Below, in pieces: positions 1-8,276 of a stretch of DNA of 25,119 nucleotides. Position numbers and translations under genes: made by a program. The notes beneath the pieces are model-generated. The model saw only the letters and a program-made list of their open reading frames with translations, did not search any database and had not been told where the DNA came from. Positions within the stretch are counted from its first letter, which is position 1. Every line of letters starts with the position of its first letter. This DNA comes from a virus: positions 1 to 25,119 of the IMG/VR virus record IMGVR_UViG_3300038619_000278; one strand, 5' to 3'.

Positions 1-240
1 CGGACAGGAGGTGGCCTGCAGGGCGGTGTTGTTCCAGAAGACCTTGTCTCCGGGGTTGAACGTGCTCGCGTCTTTCGCCAGATCGAACACGCCCTCCACC
101 ACCAACTCGCTCGAGTCGCCTATGTTCTGACTGTTAACCGTCACGCCGAAGATGTTGCCGACCTGGCAACCGCCGCCGCTCAGCAGCGCATAGGGCGCGA
201 CCACCGTGAGGGTTTGACCTTTTTGAACGTAATTCTGCAT
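1..240 (-). CDS. DUF2190 family phage head protein (3' end outside window)
   Basis: This is the N-terminal 80 residues of a small, Gly/Val-rich, probably all-beta protein starting MQNYVQKGQTLTVVAPY and reaching a segment reading FNPGDKVFWNN. This pattern resembles the DUF2190 (COG5471) family found directly after the major capsid gene in many tailed phages, where members are thought to decorate or stabilise the capsid. The ATG at 240 has a strong AGGAG ribosome site 8 bases upstream. It follows the capsid fusion gene by 33 bases on the same strand, the expected location. The stop codon lies beyond position 1, so the length is unknown. The family call is good, but the capsid-decoration role is inferred from the family and the position. 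Confidence 0.8.
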   Translation of the reverse strand, partial: MQNYVQKGQTLTVVAPYALLSGGGCQVGNIFGVTVNSQNIGDSSELVVEGVFDLAKDASTFNPGDKVFWNNTALQATSCP

Positions 241-273
241 CGGTTTTTCTCCTGTTCCTTATGCCGCCACGCC

Positions 274-2517
274 CTACTGGCCGGCGTTCTTCTGAAGCCC
301 GCGATAGTCGAGAGCCGCCGCGCCGAAATCCATGCGCGCCTTGATCTCGACGCCGTCCACTTCGAACCCCTGTTTGGTTTCGATGTACACGCCCTGCTGC
401 CCTTCCAGGTAGCAGTACTCCACGGTGTCGATCTGTGCCGGGTCCGCGATCAGATACCAGCCGGTGGTCCCATTCGTGGCGGCATCGAGACGCGGCTCGA
501 CCACCGGAATCAGGCTGCGCACCCACTCCGGGACGACCTTGGTCGCGTCCGCCGAAGCGATGTTGATCGGGTACACAAGCTGGAGCATGTAAGTCTCCAG
601 CGCCGTCGGCACGGCGATGAACCGCGGAATAAGGTTCAGCGGAGTGCCCTGCGGCCCCTTCTGCAGGCGCATGGCGCCGCGCCCCTTGCCCAGTGCGGTC
701 AGCGGAGCGGAGTTGGCAACGGTGGAATCGATGGCGCTGGCGACGCCGGTCAGCAGATTGGCGTGATTGGCGTGGAAGAGCGCGGTAGAGTTCTTATCGC
801 CCGCGTACACCGCCGCAGGATTCGACGTGATGATGCCCCAGACGGTATTCGATTCGAGCTGCGCGGCGGCCACGCCGAGTAGCGCCGGGACGCGGGTGAA
901 CGCCTGGAGGTCGTCGTTGATGATGACCTTGCGGGTCAGTGCCACGATCTCGCCGTAGGTGCCGAGCGCGTAGTTGATGTTGTTGTCGGTCAGGTTGGCG
1001 CGGTGGTACTCGCCCTTCTCATTCAGCGCCTGCAAGACAGGCGCATCGGCGAGCATCACCCGATTGATGGGCTTGAAATCCTGCGCCGTCACCTGTCGGC
1101 AGAAGGGCTGGAAGGTGCGAGGATAGGCTTCATAGCCCTGGCGCAAGGTCTTGTTTGCGACGTTGGCGAGGATCGCCGGGAAGTCCGCGGTGGATTCGGC
1201 GCCGCCCGCGAAGAACTCCCGTCCCCGCGAGGATCCCTGCAGTGCCATCTCCGCAATCCGCGTCACATCCATCCCGCGCGGGTTGGTACCGCGCAGTTCC
1301 AGGGCTTCCTTCGCCATATCGATGAGCTTGAAGTTGCGGTACTCGCGGGCCATCTCGACGGCGCGGCGCTGCTGTTCGGGACCGTAGCCATCGAGGTACT
1401 CCCCGGTTTCGTTGCCGTTGTGGTCCCTGCGCCGCGCCAGGAAGAACCGGCCATCCGCGCGCAGCAGCAGAGCCATCTGCATGCAGGCAAGGCGCTGCTC
1501 CATGCCGTCGCGGGTCACCGACGTGCCGCCCTCGCCGCGAATCGGGAATGCCGGGCCGTCTGCGCCGGCGCGCGGCGGGACTCCCTGCTGGCCCTTGGTC
1601 GCGAGATGGGCAAACAGTTCCTTCCGTGCCTGATCGACGGGCACGCCCTTGGCGATGAACTCGCTGATGACGGTCTCGTCGATCCCGTATTTGATTGCGG
1701 TCGCGCCCAGCGTTTGGATTTCGCTGACGCGCTCCCGTTCGGCCTGGACCGCCTCTTCCCGCGCGGCGGCCAGGGCCTGATCGTTCACAGTACGGGCATC
1801 CGCGCCCGTGTCCTGCGTGGTCGTCTGTTCCATTGCAGGTTTCTCCTTTTGTGGGCTGATTGCCCGTACTGAATCGTTGGGTTGTGCGCTCAGAAAGCAC
1901 GTGTTGAAATCGGCCGGCACCGTGCAAGGCGAAATCTCGAACGGCTCCCAGTCGGTGGCTTTGAACATGCCGATTTCTTTGTCGTTCAGGTAGGGCGGTT
2001 TGCCCTCCGGCACGCGCTCGGTCTGCGCGTCCACCTTCTCGCGTTTGTACACGAACGTTCCAAAGCTGAGGTTTTGCAGGATGCCGGTGCTGGCTTTGCG
2101 GAACATCTCGGCGCCATCCGGATCGCCCAGATCGAACTGCAATGTGGCCATGCCCTTATCGCCGTTGGGCCACGCGCGGCGCACCACGCCCAACTGGGCA
2201 CGCGTGCCTACCTTGCCCGCCATCAGGGACTTGAAATCGTCCCCGGTGAAATGGGTGTCGAACACCGGCGCGCCGTTGTTCAGCCGGTCGAAGCGGCAGC
2301 CCTGCATGTCGAGCTGAAGCATGTAGGGTTCGCCCGTCGCACGATCCACCCTCGGGACGGCGGCCCCGCTGTACCACACCACATCGATGGTGCCGTCCTT
2401 GGCGTTGGCCGTGCTCGGCAGCACCTGCGCATCGGCGGCGAAGATTTCGGCGTCAACCTGCGCGGGCGGCGGCGCGCCGGTACCCGCTGGTGATATTTCG
2501 GTTCGTAGAAGCGGCAT
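274..2517 (-). CDS. Prohead protease / scaffold / major capsid fusion protein
   Basis: This 747-residue polyprotein appears to carry three head-assembly roles. Residues 1-220 resemble the HK97/herpesvirus-fold prohead protease, with a candidate catalytic His89 (in FDTHF) and Ser151 (in QNLSFGTF) and a later ISPCTVPADF segment. Residues 229-312 are charged, Glu/Arg/Ala-rich and probably helical, as expected for a scaffold. Residues from about 430 to 747 resemble the Mu gpT-type major capsid subunit (ANVANKTLRQGYEAYP, then VIINDDLQAFTRVP). Such protease-capsid fusions are a known family. The frame is open back to 2700, but I chose ATG 2517 because an AGGAGG site lies just upstream and the upstream extension is Arg-rich and overlaps the neighbour gene. 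The protease would presumably release scaffold and capsid after prohead assembly. The catalytic residues are assigned by eye. Confidence 0.9.
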   Translation of the reverse strand: MPLLRTEISPAGTGAPPPAQVDAEIFAADAQVLPSTANAKDGTIDVVWYSGAAVPRVDRATGEPYMLQLDMQGCRFDRLNNGAPVFDTHFTGDDFKSLMAGKVGTRAQLGVVRRAWPNGDKGMATLQFDLGDPDGAEMFRKASTGILQNLSFGTFVYKREKVDAQTERVPEGKPPYLNDKEIGMFKATDWEPFEISPCTVPADFNTCFLSAQPNDSVRAISPQKEKPAMEQTTTQDTGADARTVNDQALAAAREEAVQAERERVSEIQTLGATAIKYGIDETVISEFIAKGVPVDQARKELFAHLATKGQQGVPPRAGADGPAFPIRGEGGTSVTRDGMEQRLACMQMALLLRADGRFFLARRRDHNGNETGEYLDGYGPEQQRRAVEMAREYRNFKLIDMAKEALELRGTNPRGMDVTRIAEMALQGSSRGREFFAGGAESTADFPAILANVANKTLRQGYEAYPRTFQPFCRQVTAQDFKPINRVMLADAPVLQALNEKGEYHRANLTDNNINYALGTYGEIVALTRKVIINDDLQAFTRVPALLGVAAAQLESNTVWGIITSNPAAVYAGDKNSTALFHANHANLLTGVASAIDSTVANSAPLTALGKGRGAMRLQKGPQGTPLNLIPRFIAVPTALETYMLQLVYPINIASADATKVVPEWVRSLIPVVEPRLDAATNGTTGWYLIADPAQIDTVEYCYLEGQQGVYIETKQGFEVDGVEIKARMDFGAAALDYRGLQKNAGQ
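1831..1850 (-). promoter_or_regulatory. Internal ribosome site and ATG inside the protease-capsid gene
   Basis: An in-frame ATG (codon 229, base 1833) is preceded by AAAAGGAG with a 9-base spacer, as good as the sites used by neighbouring genes. It lies exactly at the join between the protease region and the helical scaffold-like region. Initiation here would make a protease-free scaffold-capsid product of 519 residues, recalling the nested I/Z protease and scaffold genes of phage Mu. The AAG GAG bases also encode Lys-Glu, so coding chance is possible. Confidence 0.5.
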
Positions 2518-2525
2518 CGTGCCTC

Positions 2526-3014
2526 CTAATCCTTCACCGCGCTGACGGCGATGTAGTCGTTTTCTCCCAGCTTCTTCAACTGGTAGAGTTGCTTCTGCAG
2601 CCACGCGACGTGGCCCTTGAACTTGTCGTCGCCCTCGCGATGCCACTTCACCAGGTGCTGGTAGAAATGGAAGTTCGACATGTCGCCGGCGTCGTAGCAC
2701 TGTTTGCAGAGATCGCTGAACCGCGCGATGGCAGCCTGCTCAGCCGCGAACGCATCGTTCAGAATCTCGGTGACGCTATCGTGGGTCGCGGCGGGTTTCA
2801 GCTCAATCGTGGGCGCGCCTTCGAGGAACAGCACGCGGCTCACCAGAGACTTCATGTGATCCTCGCACTGCTCCTTCATCTGCTTCAGGCCATCGGCCAG
2901 ATCCAGGCCCAGGCGCTTCACGTCGCGCTGGTCGAGAAGATACTGAAGCATCATGGAGCCCTCAATGTTGGCGGCCTCCTGAAGCCCAGCGATTACCTGT
3001 GGGTTCCCTTTCAT
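2526..3014 (-). CDS. Bacterioferritin-like four-helix protein in the head operon
   Basis: This 162-residue protein aligns by eye over nearly its whole length with bacterioferritin (E. coli Bfr has 158 residues): an MKG start, Glu18, Tyr25, the RVLFLEG segment ending helix B, Glu92, and a GHVAWLQ segment near the C terminus. Bacterioferritins store iron and oxidise Fe(II) at a di-iron site. Here the site looks altered. Bfr Glu18, His54, Glu94 and His130 have equivalents (Glu18, His53, Glu92, His135), but Bfr Glu51 aligns with Cys50, Glu127 with Phe132, and the haem ligand Met52 with Glu51. Haem binding is therefore unlikely and ferroxidase activity doubtful. The open frame extends to 3380, but ATG 3014 has an AAAGGA site and begins the recognisable fold. 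It lies between portal and capsid genes, which is unusual. A structural or capsid role is inference. Confidence 0.8.
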   Translation of the reverse strand: MKGNPQVIAGLQEAANIEGSMMLQYLLDQRDVKRLGLDLADGLKQMKEQCEDHMKSLVSRVLFLEGAPTIELKPAATHDSVTEILNDAFAAEQAAIARFSDLCKQCYDAGDMSNFHFYQHLVKWHREGDDKFKGHVAWLQKQLYQLKKLGENDYIAVSAVKD

Positions 3015-3039
3015 AAACGTCCTTTCTTGGGTTGAGTCT

Positions 3040-4728
3040 TTAGCCGCGATAGAGCCGTGGCGCCGATTCGAAACCGCTGCCCGCGCGCGACATGCCAGTG
3101 ACGAGTAGGTCCTTGACCATTCCCAGGTCCTCTTCCGAGAGCGCCGTGAAACCCTGGCTCTTGGACTTGGTGGGCGCCGCTTTGCTACTCGGAGTTCGCT
3201 CTTCCGTTGCCGCCGGCTGCTCCTGGCCGCGGAGCGTCGTGTTGCGAGGGTCCGAGTCCAGGATGATTTCGAATTTGTCCACCAGCTTGTTAAACAGTGC
3301 AATCTGCTGAAGCTGGGTGGGAGGGTCGTAACCATTCTCCAGCACGGCCTCGAACCAGGTCTTGCGGCCCATGCGGACATCTTTCAATACGCCCTCTGCG
3401 TCCTTCACCGGATCGACCGATTCGAAGCGCGGCGCGGTCCACTGCACACTGCGCAGTCCGATCTTCGGGTCGGTGGCGGCGGCTTTCGGAATCTTGCCCT
3501 GCAGAATCAGCGTGTCGATGAACCGCCGCCACACAGGCATCGCGAACAACGGGATCAGGGTGAGCCAACGGAAAGCCTCCACCGTGTTGCGGAAGCCGAG
3601 CATCCCGCCGCGCCAGGAGGAGTAATTCACTTGCGACATGTCGCCCGTGCCGAGCTCGTAAGGCAGGCCAATGCCGGCCATGATCCCCTGCAACTCGGTC
3701 ATCTTGTATTCGCGGTAGCCGCCCGCCGCCGGCGGATTGTTGAACTTGATGTCCTGGCCGGGCTTCAGATACTCAACCATGCCCGGCTGGAAGCTTTCGA
3801 CCGGCAGCCCACTGGATGGATCGGTCCCTGCGATGCCGAGTGGATCTCCATCGACGCCTTCCGGTTGTTGAACGAACGCCGTAACACAGGCTTCCACCTT
3901 CTTGCGCACGCGCTCCGCATCGCAGTAATCGTCGAGGTCCCGGAGCGCCATCATCACGGGCGCGAGCCACGGCACGCCGCGAACCTGGCCAGGCCGGAGC
4001 ACGCGGTAAACGTGCATGATCTGGTCGGCCGGAACCGGCTGGCTCACAATGCCGCCGCGAGGGTTGAGGATCAGCACGCCGCCGGGGTGATAGCTGAACA
4101 GCCAGTAGGCGACGCGGCGCCCCATCTCGTCGAACTGCACGCCCTCCATCACATGGCCGTTGACCAGCCCCATGGTGCGGGCCTGATCGAGGAAATCGGC
4201 TTCGAGCATTTGAAGCTGAAGCGGAATACGCAGACCGGCGTCCGCAGGTCGCGGCCGGAAACGGACAATGGCTTCTCCCGATTCCGCCATGGTGCGGACG
4301 GTCAGCGTCTGCATGCCATAGAAATCGAGGCGTTGCGGCGTGTCACAGCCGTCGGCGAAGAACGGCCACTCGGCGTCGATGATCTTGTCGATGGCCGTAT
4401 TACCGGTCTTGGCTTGGGGCACGATCCCGGTCCCAACCACATTTCCAGCCAGTTCCTCTACCGCGCGCGCCGCATACGGATTGTTGCGGATCAGATCGCG
4501 GCTGCGGTTGCGCAGCCAGATGAGCGACCCCATCAGCTCGACGTTGGCGTCCGTCGAGGCGGCGTACCAGCCGTTTGCGCGGCGGCCAGCGGTAGCGCCT
4601 TCATACCGGAACCGCTGCGCGTGGCGCTCCAGATAGCCCGTGGTCAGTTCGAGCGCCACACGACTTCGCACACGCTGCAACGCAACGCGCGGCGCCACAA
4701 TGCTGATGGCCTTGTCGAGAAGGTTCAT
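3040..4728 (-). CDS. Phage portal protein (lambda gpB family)
   Basis: This 562-residue protein would form the dodecameric ring at one capsid vertex through which DNA is packaged and to which the tail is joined. Typical lambda-family portal segments are seen: WLRNRSRDLIRNNPYAARAV near residues 70-90, the following GNVVGTGI, then an FRPRPADAGLRIPLQLQMLE stretch, and a middle region containing SQVNYSSWRGGMLGFRN, which matches the conserved NYSS portal motif. The C terminus is Ser/Lys/Ala-rich and probably flexible. The frame is open to 4869, but that extension is Arg-rich and overlaps the gpW-like gene in another frame. ATG 4728 follows the gpW-like stop codon by 4 bases, pointing to coupled translation, although its ribosome site is weak. 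Gene order from terminase through gpW to portal is as in lambda. Confidence 0.93.
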   Translation of the reverse strand: MNLLDKAISIVAPRVALQRVRSRVALELTTGYLERHAQRFRYEGATAGRRANGWYAASTDANVELMGSLIWLRNRSRDLIRNNPYAARAVEELAGNVVGTGIVPQAKTGNTAIDKIIDAEWPFFADGCDTPQRLDFYGMQTLTVRTMAESGEAIVRFRPRPADAGLRIPLQLQMLEADFLDQARTMGLVNGHVMEGVQFDEMGRRVAYWLFSYHPGGVLILNPRGGIVSQPVPADQIMHVYRVLRPGQVRGVPWLAPVMMALRDLDDYCDAERVRKKVEACVTAFVQQPEGVDGDPLGIAGTDPSSGLPVESFQPGMVEYLKPGQDIKFNNPPAAGGYREYKMTELQGIMAGIGLPYELGTGDMSQVNYSSWRGGMLGFRNTVEAFRWLTLIPLFAMPVWRRFIDTLILQGKIPKAAATDPKIGLRSVQWTAPRFESVDPVKDAEGVLKDVRMGRKTWFEAVLENGYDPPTQLQQIALFNKLVDKFEIILDSDPRNTTLRGQEQPAATEERTPSSKAAPTKSKSQGFTALSEEDLGMVKDLLVTGMSRAGSGFESAPRLYRG

Positions 4729-4732
4729 TTCG

Positions 4733-4987
4733 TTACCAGCGGTCGTCCAGCGTCGGGCCCGTGGGACCATCGCCGCGCTGGTGTTGCGCGAACCGGACGC
4801 GGCTCCCGGTCTGCCCGCTGGCCTGCCGGATGTCCTCTTCGATCTCGGCCTTCGCCTTGCGCAAATCATCCACCGAGCGGTACGTCACCTCGCGCCCATC
4901 CGGGAACCGCACTTTCAACGTGGGATTCCCGAGCGCCTGGTTGACGGCATCCAGGTTCGATTGCAACTGCTGAATTGTCAGAGCCAT
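4733..4987 (-). CDS. gpW-like head-tail joining protein
   Basis: This 84-residue protein resembles lambda gpW (68 residues), a small head-completion protein that binds below the portal and is needed for tail attachment. The visible signature is a short helix at the start, a beta hairpin with KVRFPDGREVTYRSVDDL, then a charged helix RKAKAEIEEDIRQ. The tail of about 25 residues is Gly/Arg/Thr-rich and probably disordered. It starts one base after the large terminase stop codon and ends 4 bases before the portal start, exactly the lambda position between A and B. The start ribosome site is weak, so translation is probably coupled to the terminase gene. Confidence 0.85.
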   Translation of the reverse strand: MALTIQQLQSNLDAVNQALGNPTLKVRFPDGREVTYRSVDDLRKAKAEIEEDIRQASGQTGSRVRFAQHQRGDGPTGPTLDDRW

Positions 4988-4988
4988 A

Positions 4989-6884
4989 TCAATTTCGCCC
5001 GAACCAGTTGCGGCGCGGTATCCATGGGTCGTCCCCGCGCTCAGTGGGAGGTGGGGCGGGGCGGTCGGCGTTGGCCGATTTCGTCACGGCAGGAATTGCC
5101 GGTGGCGTCTCCCCCCGCCTCGTCTGAACCATCCTTGCGAAGCGGTCACAATGAACCGGGAGTTTCAGGCCGCTCGCGTACAGCGCGTGCAGCGCCGCGT
5201 ACGCGAGGACCCGGGCGTCCAAGCCCTCGTTGCGGGCATTGGCGGGCTTCCGCCATTCCTGTTTCGGAAAGCCGTTGTGGTACCGCGTGAACTTTCTCTC
5301 GGCGGTCAACTGCTCGAAGTACTCGATGTCCCGCCCGATCGGGAAGTGGCAATAGCCCGGCCCCACATCCCGGAGCTTCAGGCGGTCGTAGATCGCCGTC
5401 TTCGCCGCATCCACGCCGATCATAAAGAACGGCGTCTGGTTCTTCCGGCTCGGCTTGCGCGGCCAGATCGGCGACTCGCCCGCGCGCCCCTTGGTGGCGT
5501 AGACACGCCGGTTGTAGCGGTCGCGCGTGAAATGCAGCACGGTGGCATCCTTGAACCCGCAGTCGATGCACGTCGCGACGATCCGCATCGGCAGCCCGGA
5601 TGCGTGCAGGTACTCGGAGAGCAGCAGGCCCTCCAAGTGCTCCCAGACCTCGTTGCGCGTAACATCGCCGGGGATCACGTGATAGGCAATCGACCACGAC
5701 TCCTCATCTCGTCCCCATCCGGCGATCTCCATCTCCAACCGGTCGGCCTGCACGTCGACACCTGCCGTGATCAGCGCCACCCCGTCCGGCGCCTCGGCTT
5801 CGAACGGCTCGCAGCGGTTCCACAACGCGTGGGCGTCCGTCGCTACTTCGTGGGTCTCCTCCCACAGCTCAGCGAGCACCGTGTTCAGAAATGCTTTTAG
5901 TGTCTCCGGCGACTTCTTGGCAGCCAGGAACTCCACAGCGATCTCTCCCCAGGATTTCTTTGGCGAAATCAACTGCGAGACTCGAAATCCTGGAATCGGC
6001 GAGGACGGGTTCGCCGCGCGGTACTCGCCGCGCTCCACCATTTCAGCCTTGAGGCGGTGAGGAATTAGCTCGCGGCACTCGGCGCAACGATACGCAGCGT
6101 CTTCGGGTTTCCCTTCCGGCCACACCACGCCCGGCCCCGTACCATCGCCGAACGTGAGCACCTGGAAGCACCCGCACTGCGGGCAGGGCACGAAGTAATC
6201 GCGCTGGTCGCTCTCCCGCCACGCCAACTCGATGCGGCTGACGCCTTTGATCGTCGGCGTGGACGCCATCACGATCTTCTTGTTGTGAGCGAACTCCGCG
6301 GTGCGCTGGATCGCCAGCGATACCGGGTCGCCCTCCGTGCCCGCGCTCGCCGGGTAACGGTCCACCTCATCGAGCAGTGCGTACCGGATCGGCCGCATGG
6401 CCAGTCCCGAGGGCGAGATCGCCCCGGTCAGCGTGATCTGCCCTGCGCCATTTGCCAGAACTTTGTGCAGCGTCGTGTTGCTCGAATCGCGAGACTTGAC
6501 GGGCGCGATCTTCCCACGGAGTGCCGGCGTCGCGCGGAACATGGGCGCTACGCGGTCCTTCGAGAGCGCCTTGGCATCCTCCGTGCGCGGCTCGACTACC
6601 AGCACTGGCCCCGGATCCACATCGGCGATGAAGCCGATGAAATTGAGGAGCACTTCCGTCTTGAGGATCTGGGCTCCCGATAGCACGACCACCTGACGGC
6701 AGGGATGGCTGGGGCTGAGCACATCCATCGGCTCTCGCTGGTATGGCCGCGTGCGCCACTGGCCTCGCTCGGCCGCCGCGCCACCGGTCAGAACGCGGTT
6801 CTCATCCGCCCACTGCGAAACGGTAATGTCGCGCGGCGGCAGCATCGCCGCGGCGCCAACCTCATGGATGGAGAACGGCTGCAT
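4989..6884 (-). CDS. Terminase large subunit (GpA family)
   Basis: This 631-residue ATP-driven DNA packaging motor and nuclease is of the lambda GpA family (lambda gpA has 641 residues). A Walker A-like SGAQILKT lies at residues 69-76, a Walker B YALLDEVDRYP around 168-178, and an ATPase coupling-type segment VMASTPT near 205-211. A family-typical Cys-rich insert has CPQC at 234-237 and CAEC at 267-270, probably binding zinc. The nuclease half begins with the ITAGVDVQ segment, whose Asp377 is the likely first metal ligand. The C terminus is Pro/Arg-rich. It follows the small-subunit gene by one base and precedes the gpW-like gene by one base, so all are probably translated from one message. 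GpA-type terminases usually make cohesive ends, but the cos site is not identified here. Confidence 0.95.
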   Translation of the reverse strand: MQPFSIHEVGAAAMLPPRDITVSQWADENRVLTGGAAAERGQWRTRPYQREPMDVLSPSHPCRQVVVLSGAQILKTEVLLNFIGFIADVDPGPVLVVEPRTEDAKALSKDRVAPMFRATPALRGKIAPVKSRDSSNTTLHKVLANGAGQITLTGAISPSGLAMRPIRYALLDEVDRYPASAGTEGDPVSLAIQRTAEFAHNKKIVMASTPTIKGVSRIELAWRESDQRDYFVPCPQCGCFQVLTFGDGTGPGVVWPEGKPEDAAYRCAECRELIPHRLKAEMVERGEYRAANPSSPIPGFRVSQLISPKKSWGEIAVEFLAAKKSPETLKAFLNTVLAELWEETHEVATDAHALWNRCEPFEAEAPDGVALITAGVDVQADRLEMEIAGWGRDEESWSIAYHVIPGDVTRNEVWEHLEGLLLSEYLHASGLPMRIVATCIDCGFKDATVLHFTRDRYNRRVYATKGRAGESPIWPRKPSRKNQTPFFMIGVDAAKTAIYDRLKLRDVGPGYCHFPIGRDIEYFEQLTAERKFTRYHNGFPKQEWRKPANARNEGLDARVLAYAALHALYASGLKLPVHCDRFARMVQTRRGETPPAIPAVTKSANADRPAPPPTERGDDPWIPRRNWFGRN

Positions 6885-6885
6885 G

Positions 6886-7422
6886 TTACAAACCCGCGTC
6901 CGCGATGGCTTTGCTCACCTTGCGCAGCACGGCCTCGTCATCGTTTTTCAGTAGCCGATGGATGGCTTTCTCGTCGTTGACGGCGGCCAGCATGGGCGCC
7001 AAACGGTCGGCACGCGCCTGGAGGTGGTCTTTCACGATGGCCGAGAAACTCGCGGCATACTCCGACGCGCGCACCGCCTGGATCAGCTTGCCGGCGCGCT
7101 CCTCGTATTCCAACTGCGCCGTGCGCGCCTCGAAGCTCGTTTTGACCGCTCGGGCGCGCAGGTATTGAGCAACCGGATCGCCCGTTGCGGCTGGCGGTTC
7201 GGGCATCGGGGAAACGCGTTCCTTCGGTGCTGCGGCCGCCGTTCGATTGACCGTCTGGCCGGCGAAGGTGTTCTTGGCCCATTCCTGGTTGGCGCGCTCC
7301 GGATCGATGCTGCCGTCAGGCAGCGTCGTGATGCGCTTGCTGGCGATGGCTTTCTGAACGGCAGGCAGGCTGCACCCGCGCATCCGCGCGTAGGCCCGAA
7401 GAGAAATGCCCATCATCGCCAT
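6886..7422 (-). CDS. Probable terminase small subunit (DNA recognition)
   Basis: This 178-residue protein lies directly before the large terminase, where the small subunit that recognises phage DNA is expected. Its first 50 residues look like the MerR/Nu1-type winged helix of lambda terminase small subunits (SLRAYARMRGCSLPAVQKAI, then a basic wing with KRITTLPDG). A Pro/Ala-rich linker follows at residues 60-85, then long charged helices that could form the oligomerisation domain. ATG 7422 is the first of three closely spaced ATGs (7422, 7416, 7413), and none has a strong ribosome site, so the exact start is uncertain by three residues. This gene is the first of the leftward packaging operon and is divergent from the plus-strand cassette. 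Identity rests mainly on position plus the helix-turn-helix look. Confidence 0.75.
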   Translation of the reverse strand: MAMMGISLRAYARMRGCSLPAVQKAIASKRITTLPDGSIDPERANQEWAKNTFAGQTVNRTAAAAPKERVSPMPEPPAATGDPVAQYLRARAVKTSFEARTAQLEYEERAGKLIQAVRASEYAASFSAIVKDHLQARADRLAPMLAAVNDEKAIHRLLKNDDEAVLRKVSKAIADAGL

Positions 7423-7443
7423 ACGTTCGCCCAGTGAATTTGT

Positions 7444-7465
7444 TTTTCGAAAACCTGAACTTCAG
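7444..7465. promoter_or_regulatory. Paired short palindromes between divergent genes
   Basis: The 73-base gap between the leftward terminase genes and the rightward cassette holds a perfect 10-base palindrome TTTTCGAAAA (7444-7453) directly followed by CTGAACTTCAG (7455-7465), a second perfect palindrome around one central base. This AT-rich patch stands out from the GC-rich surroundings and is where promoters or an operator for both directions would lie. I could not find convincing -35/-10 boxes. Confidence 0.35.
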
Positions 7466-7495
7466 AGTTGCTATTCGCCGCGACTGAAGTGATGT

Positions 7496-7750
7496 ATGTG
7501 TTCGATGCCACGCACCACCAAGACCACCAAACAAACCACCGCCGCCTGCTACGCCGAACGCCACACCGAGTGCCAGGACCTGCTGAAGCGCATCGCCAGC
7601 CGCCTGGAGCAACACCAGAAGGACCAAAGTCAGGAACCCGCCAACTGGGGGTACGCTGGCGACCTCGGCCGCGTCACCGAAGAACTGGCCTACGTCCTCG
7701 CCAGCTTGGGCGACCGCAGCGCGGTGGACCGGAAAGGACTGGAGTACTGA
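7496..7750 (+). CDS. Small protein of unknown function, first gene of plus-strand cassette
   Basis: I do not recognise this 84-residue protein. It begins with a Thr/Lys-rich stretch (MPRTTKTTKQTT), followed by charged, probably helical sequence (ECQDLLKRIASRLEQHQ, then GRVTEELAYVLASLG) and two Cys residues near the N terminus. No signal peptide or membrane segment is seen. Two ATGs are possible, at 7496 and 7505. The ribosome site is weak for both, so the first is given. The stop codon is 2 bases before the next start, so the three plus-strand genes form one operon. It reads opposite to all the surrounding phage genes. Confidence 0.65.
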   Translation: MCSMPRTTKTTKQTTAACYAERHTECQDLLKRIASRLEQHQKDQSQEPANWGYAGDLGRVTEELAYVLASLGDRSAVDRKGLEY

Positions 7751-7752
7751 CC

Positions 7753-8262
7753 ATGCAGAAACACAACGTACAAATCGGCACGACCTACATCGTGAAGGTC
7801 AGCGGCACGCTGGCCAAGGTTCGCCTCACCCGCGAACACCCACGCGGCGGATGGTACGGCACCAACCTCGCCACCGGCCGCGAGATCCGCATCCGCACAG
7901 CCGCCCGCCTCCGCTCGGAAGTGAAGCCTGCTGGAGAAGAGCGCATCGAGAAAACCCGCAACCCGCGCTTGCCGGACTTCAGCGCCGACGAACTGCGCCG
8001 CGTTGTGGAACGGGCCAAGGCCGAGATCCTCGCGGACGTCGCCGCCGGGACTGTCCCCGGCACTTGCGCCTCCTTCAGCGAACTGCACGACCACACGGAC
8101 GCCAACGGCTACGGCGGGGCGTTTGAGCGTCCCTTCGACAACAACGAGACGGACTTCTGGAACGCTGTCCAGGATGCCGTCGACGCATGGATCAAGCAAG
8201 GAGGCTTGAAACGCCTCACTGACGAAGAGGCGCGCCGCATCGCCGACGAGATCGAATTCTGA
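7753..8262 (+). CDS. Unknown protein with small beta domain and acidic C terminus
   Basis: I do not recognise this 169-residue cytoplasmic protein. Residues 1-55 read like a small beta-barrel (VQIGTTYIVKVSGTLAKVRL, then GGWYGTNLATGREIRI), of the sort seen in small nucleic-acid or ligand-binding folds. The remainder is charged and helical with acidic patches (FERPFDNNETDFWNAVQDAV, then DEEARRIADEIEF at the end). ATG 7753 has a GGAG site 9 bases upstream. The frame remains open to 7468, but that extension overlaps the previous gene and lacks its codon character. It sits between two cassette genes with only short gaps, so it is co-transcribed. Confidence 0.7.
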   Translation: MQKHNVQIGTTYIVKVSGTLAKVRLTREHPRGGWYGTNLATGREIRIRTAARLRSEVKPAGEERIEKTRNPRLPDFSADELRRVVERAKAEILADVAAGTVPGTCASFSELHDHTDANGYGGAFERPFDNNETDFWNAVQDAVDAWIKQGGLKRLTDEEARRIADEIEF

Positions 8263-8276
8263 AACAGGAGACCACT

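Noticed and set aside
2518-2700. N-terminal extension of the protease-capsid protein
   Set aside because: The extension is Arg-rich, overlaps the ferritin-like gene in another frame and lies before a strong AGGAGG site that fits ATG 2517.
2526-3014. Host bacterioferritin gene from chromosomal DNA
   Set aside because: It lies with short gaps between phage portal and capsid genes on the same strand, with no sign of a junction, so it belongs to the phage operon.
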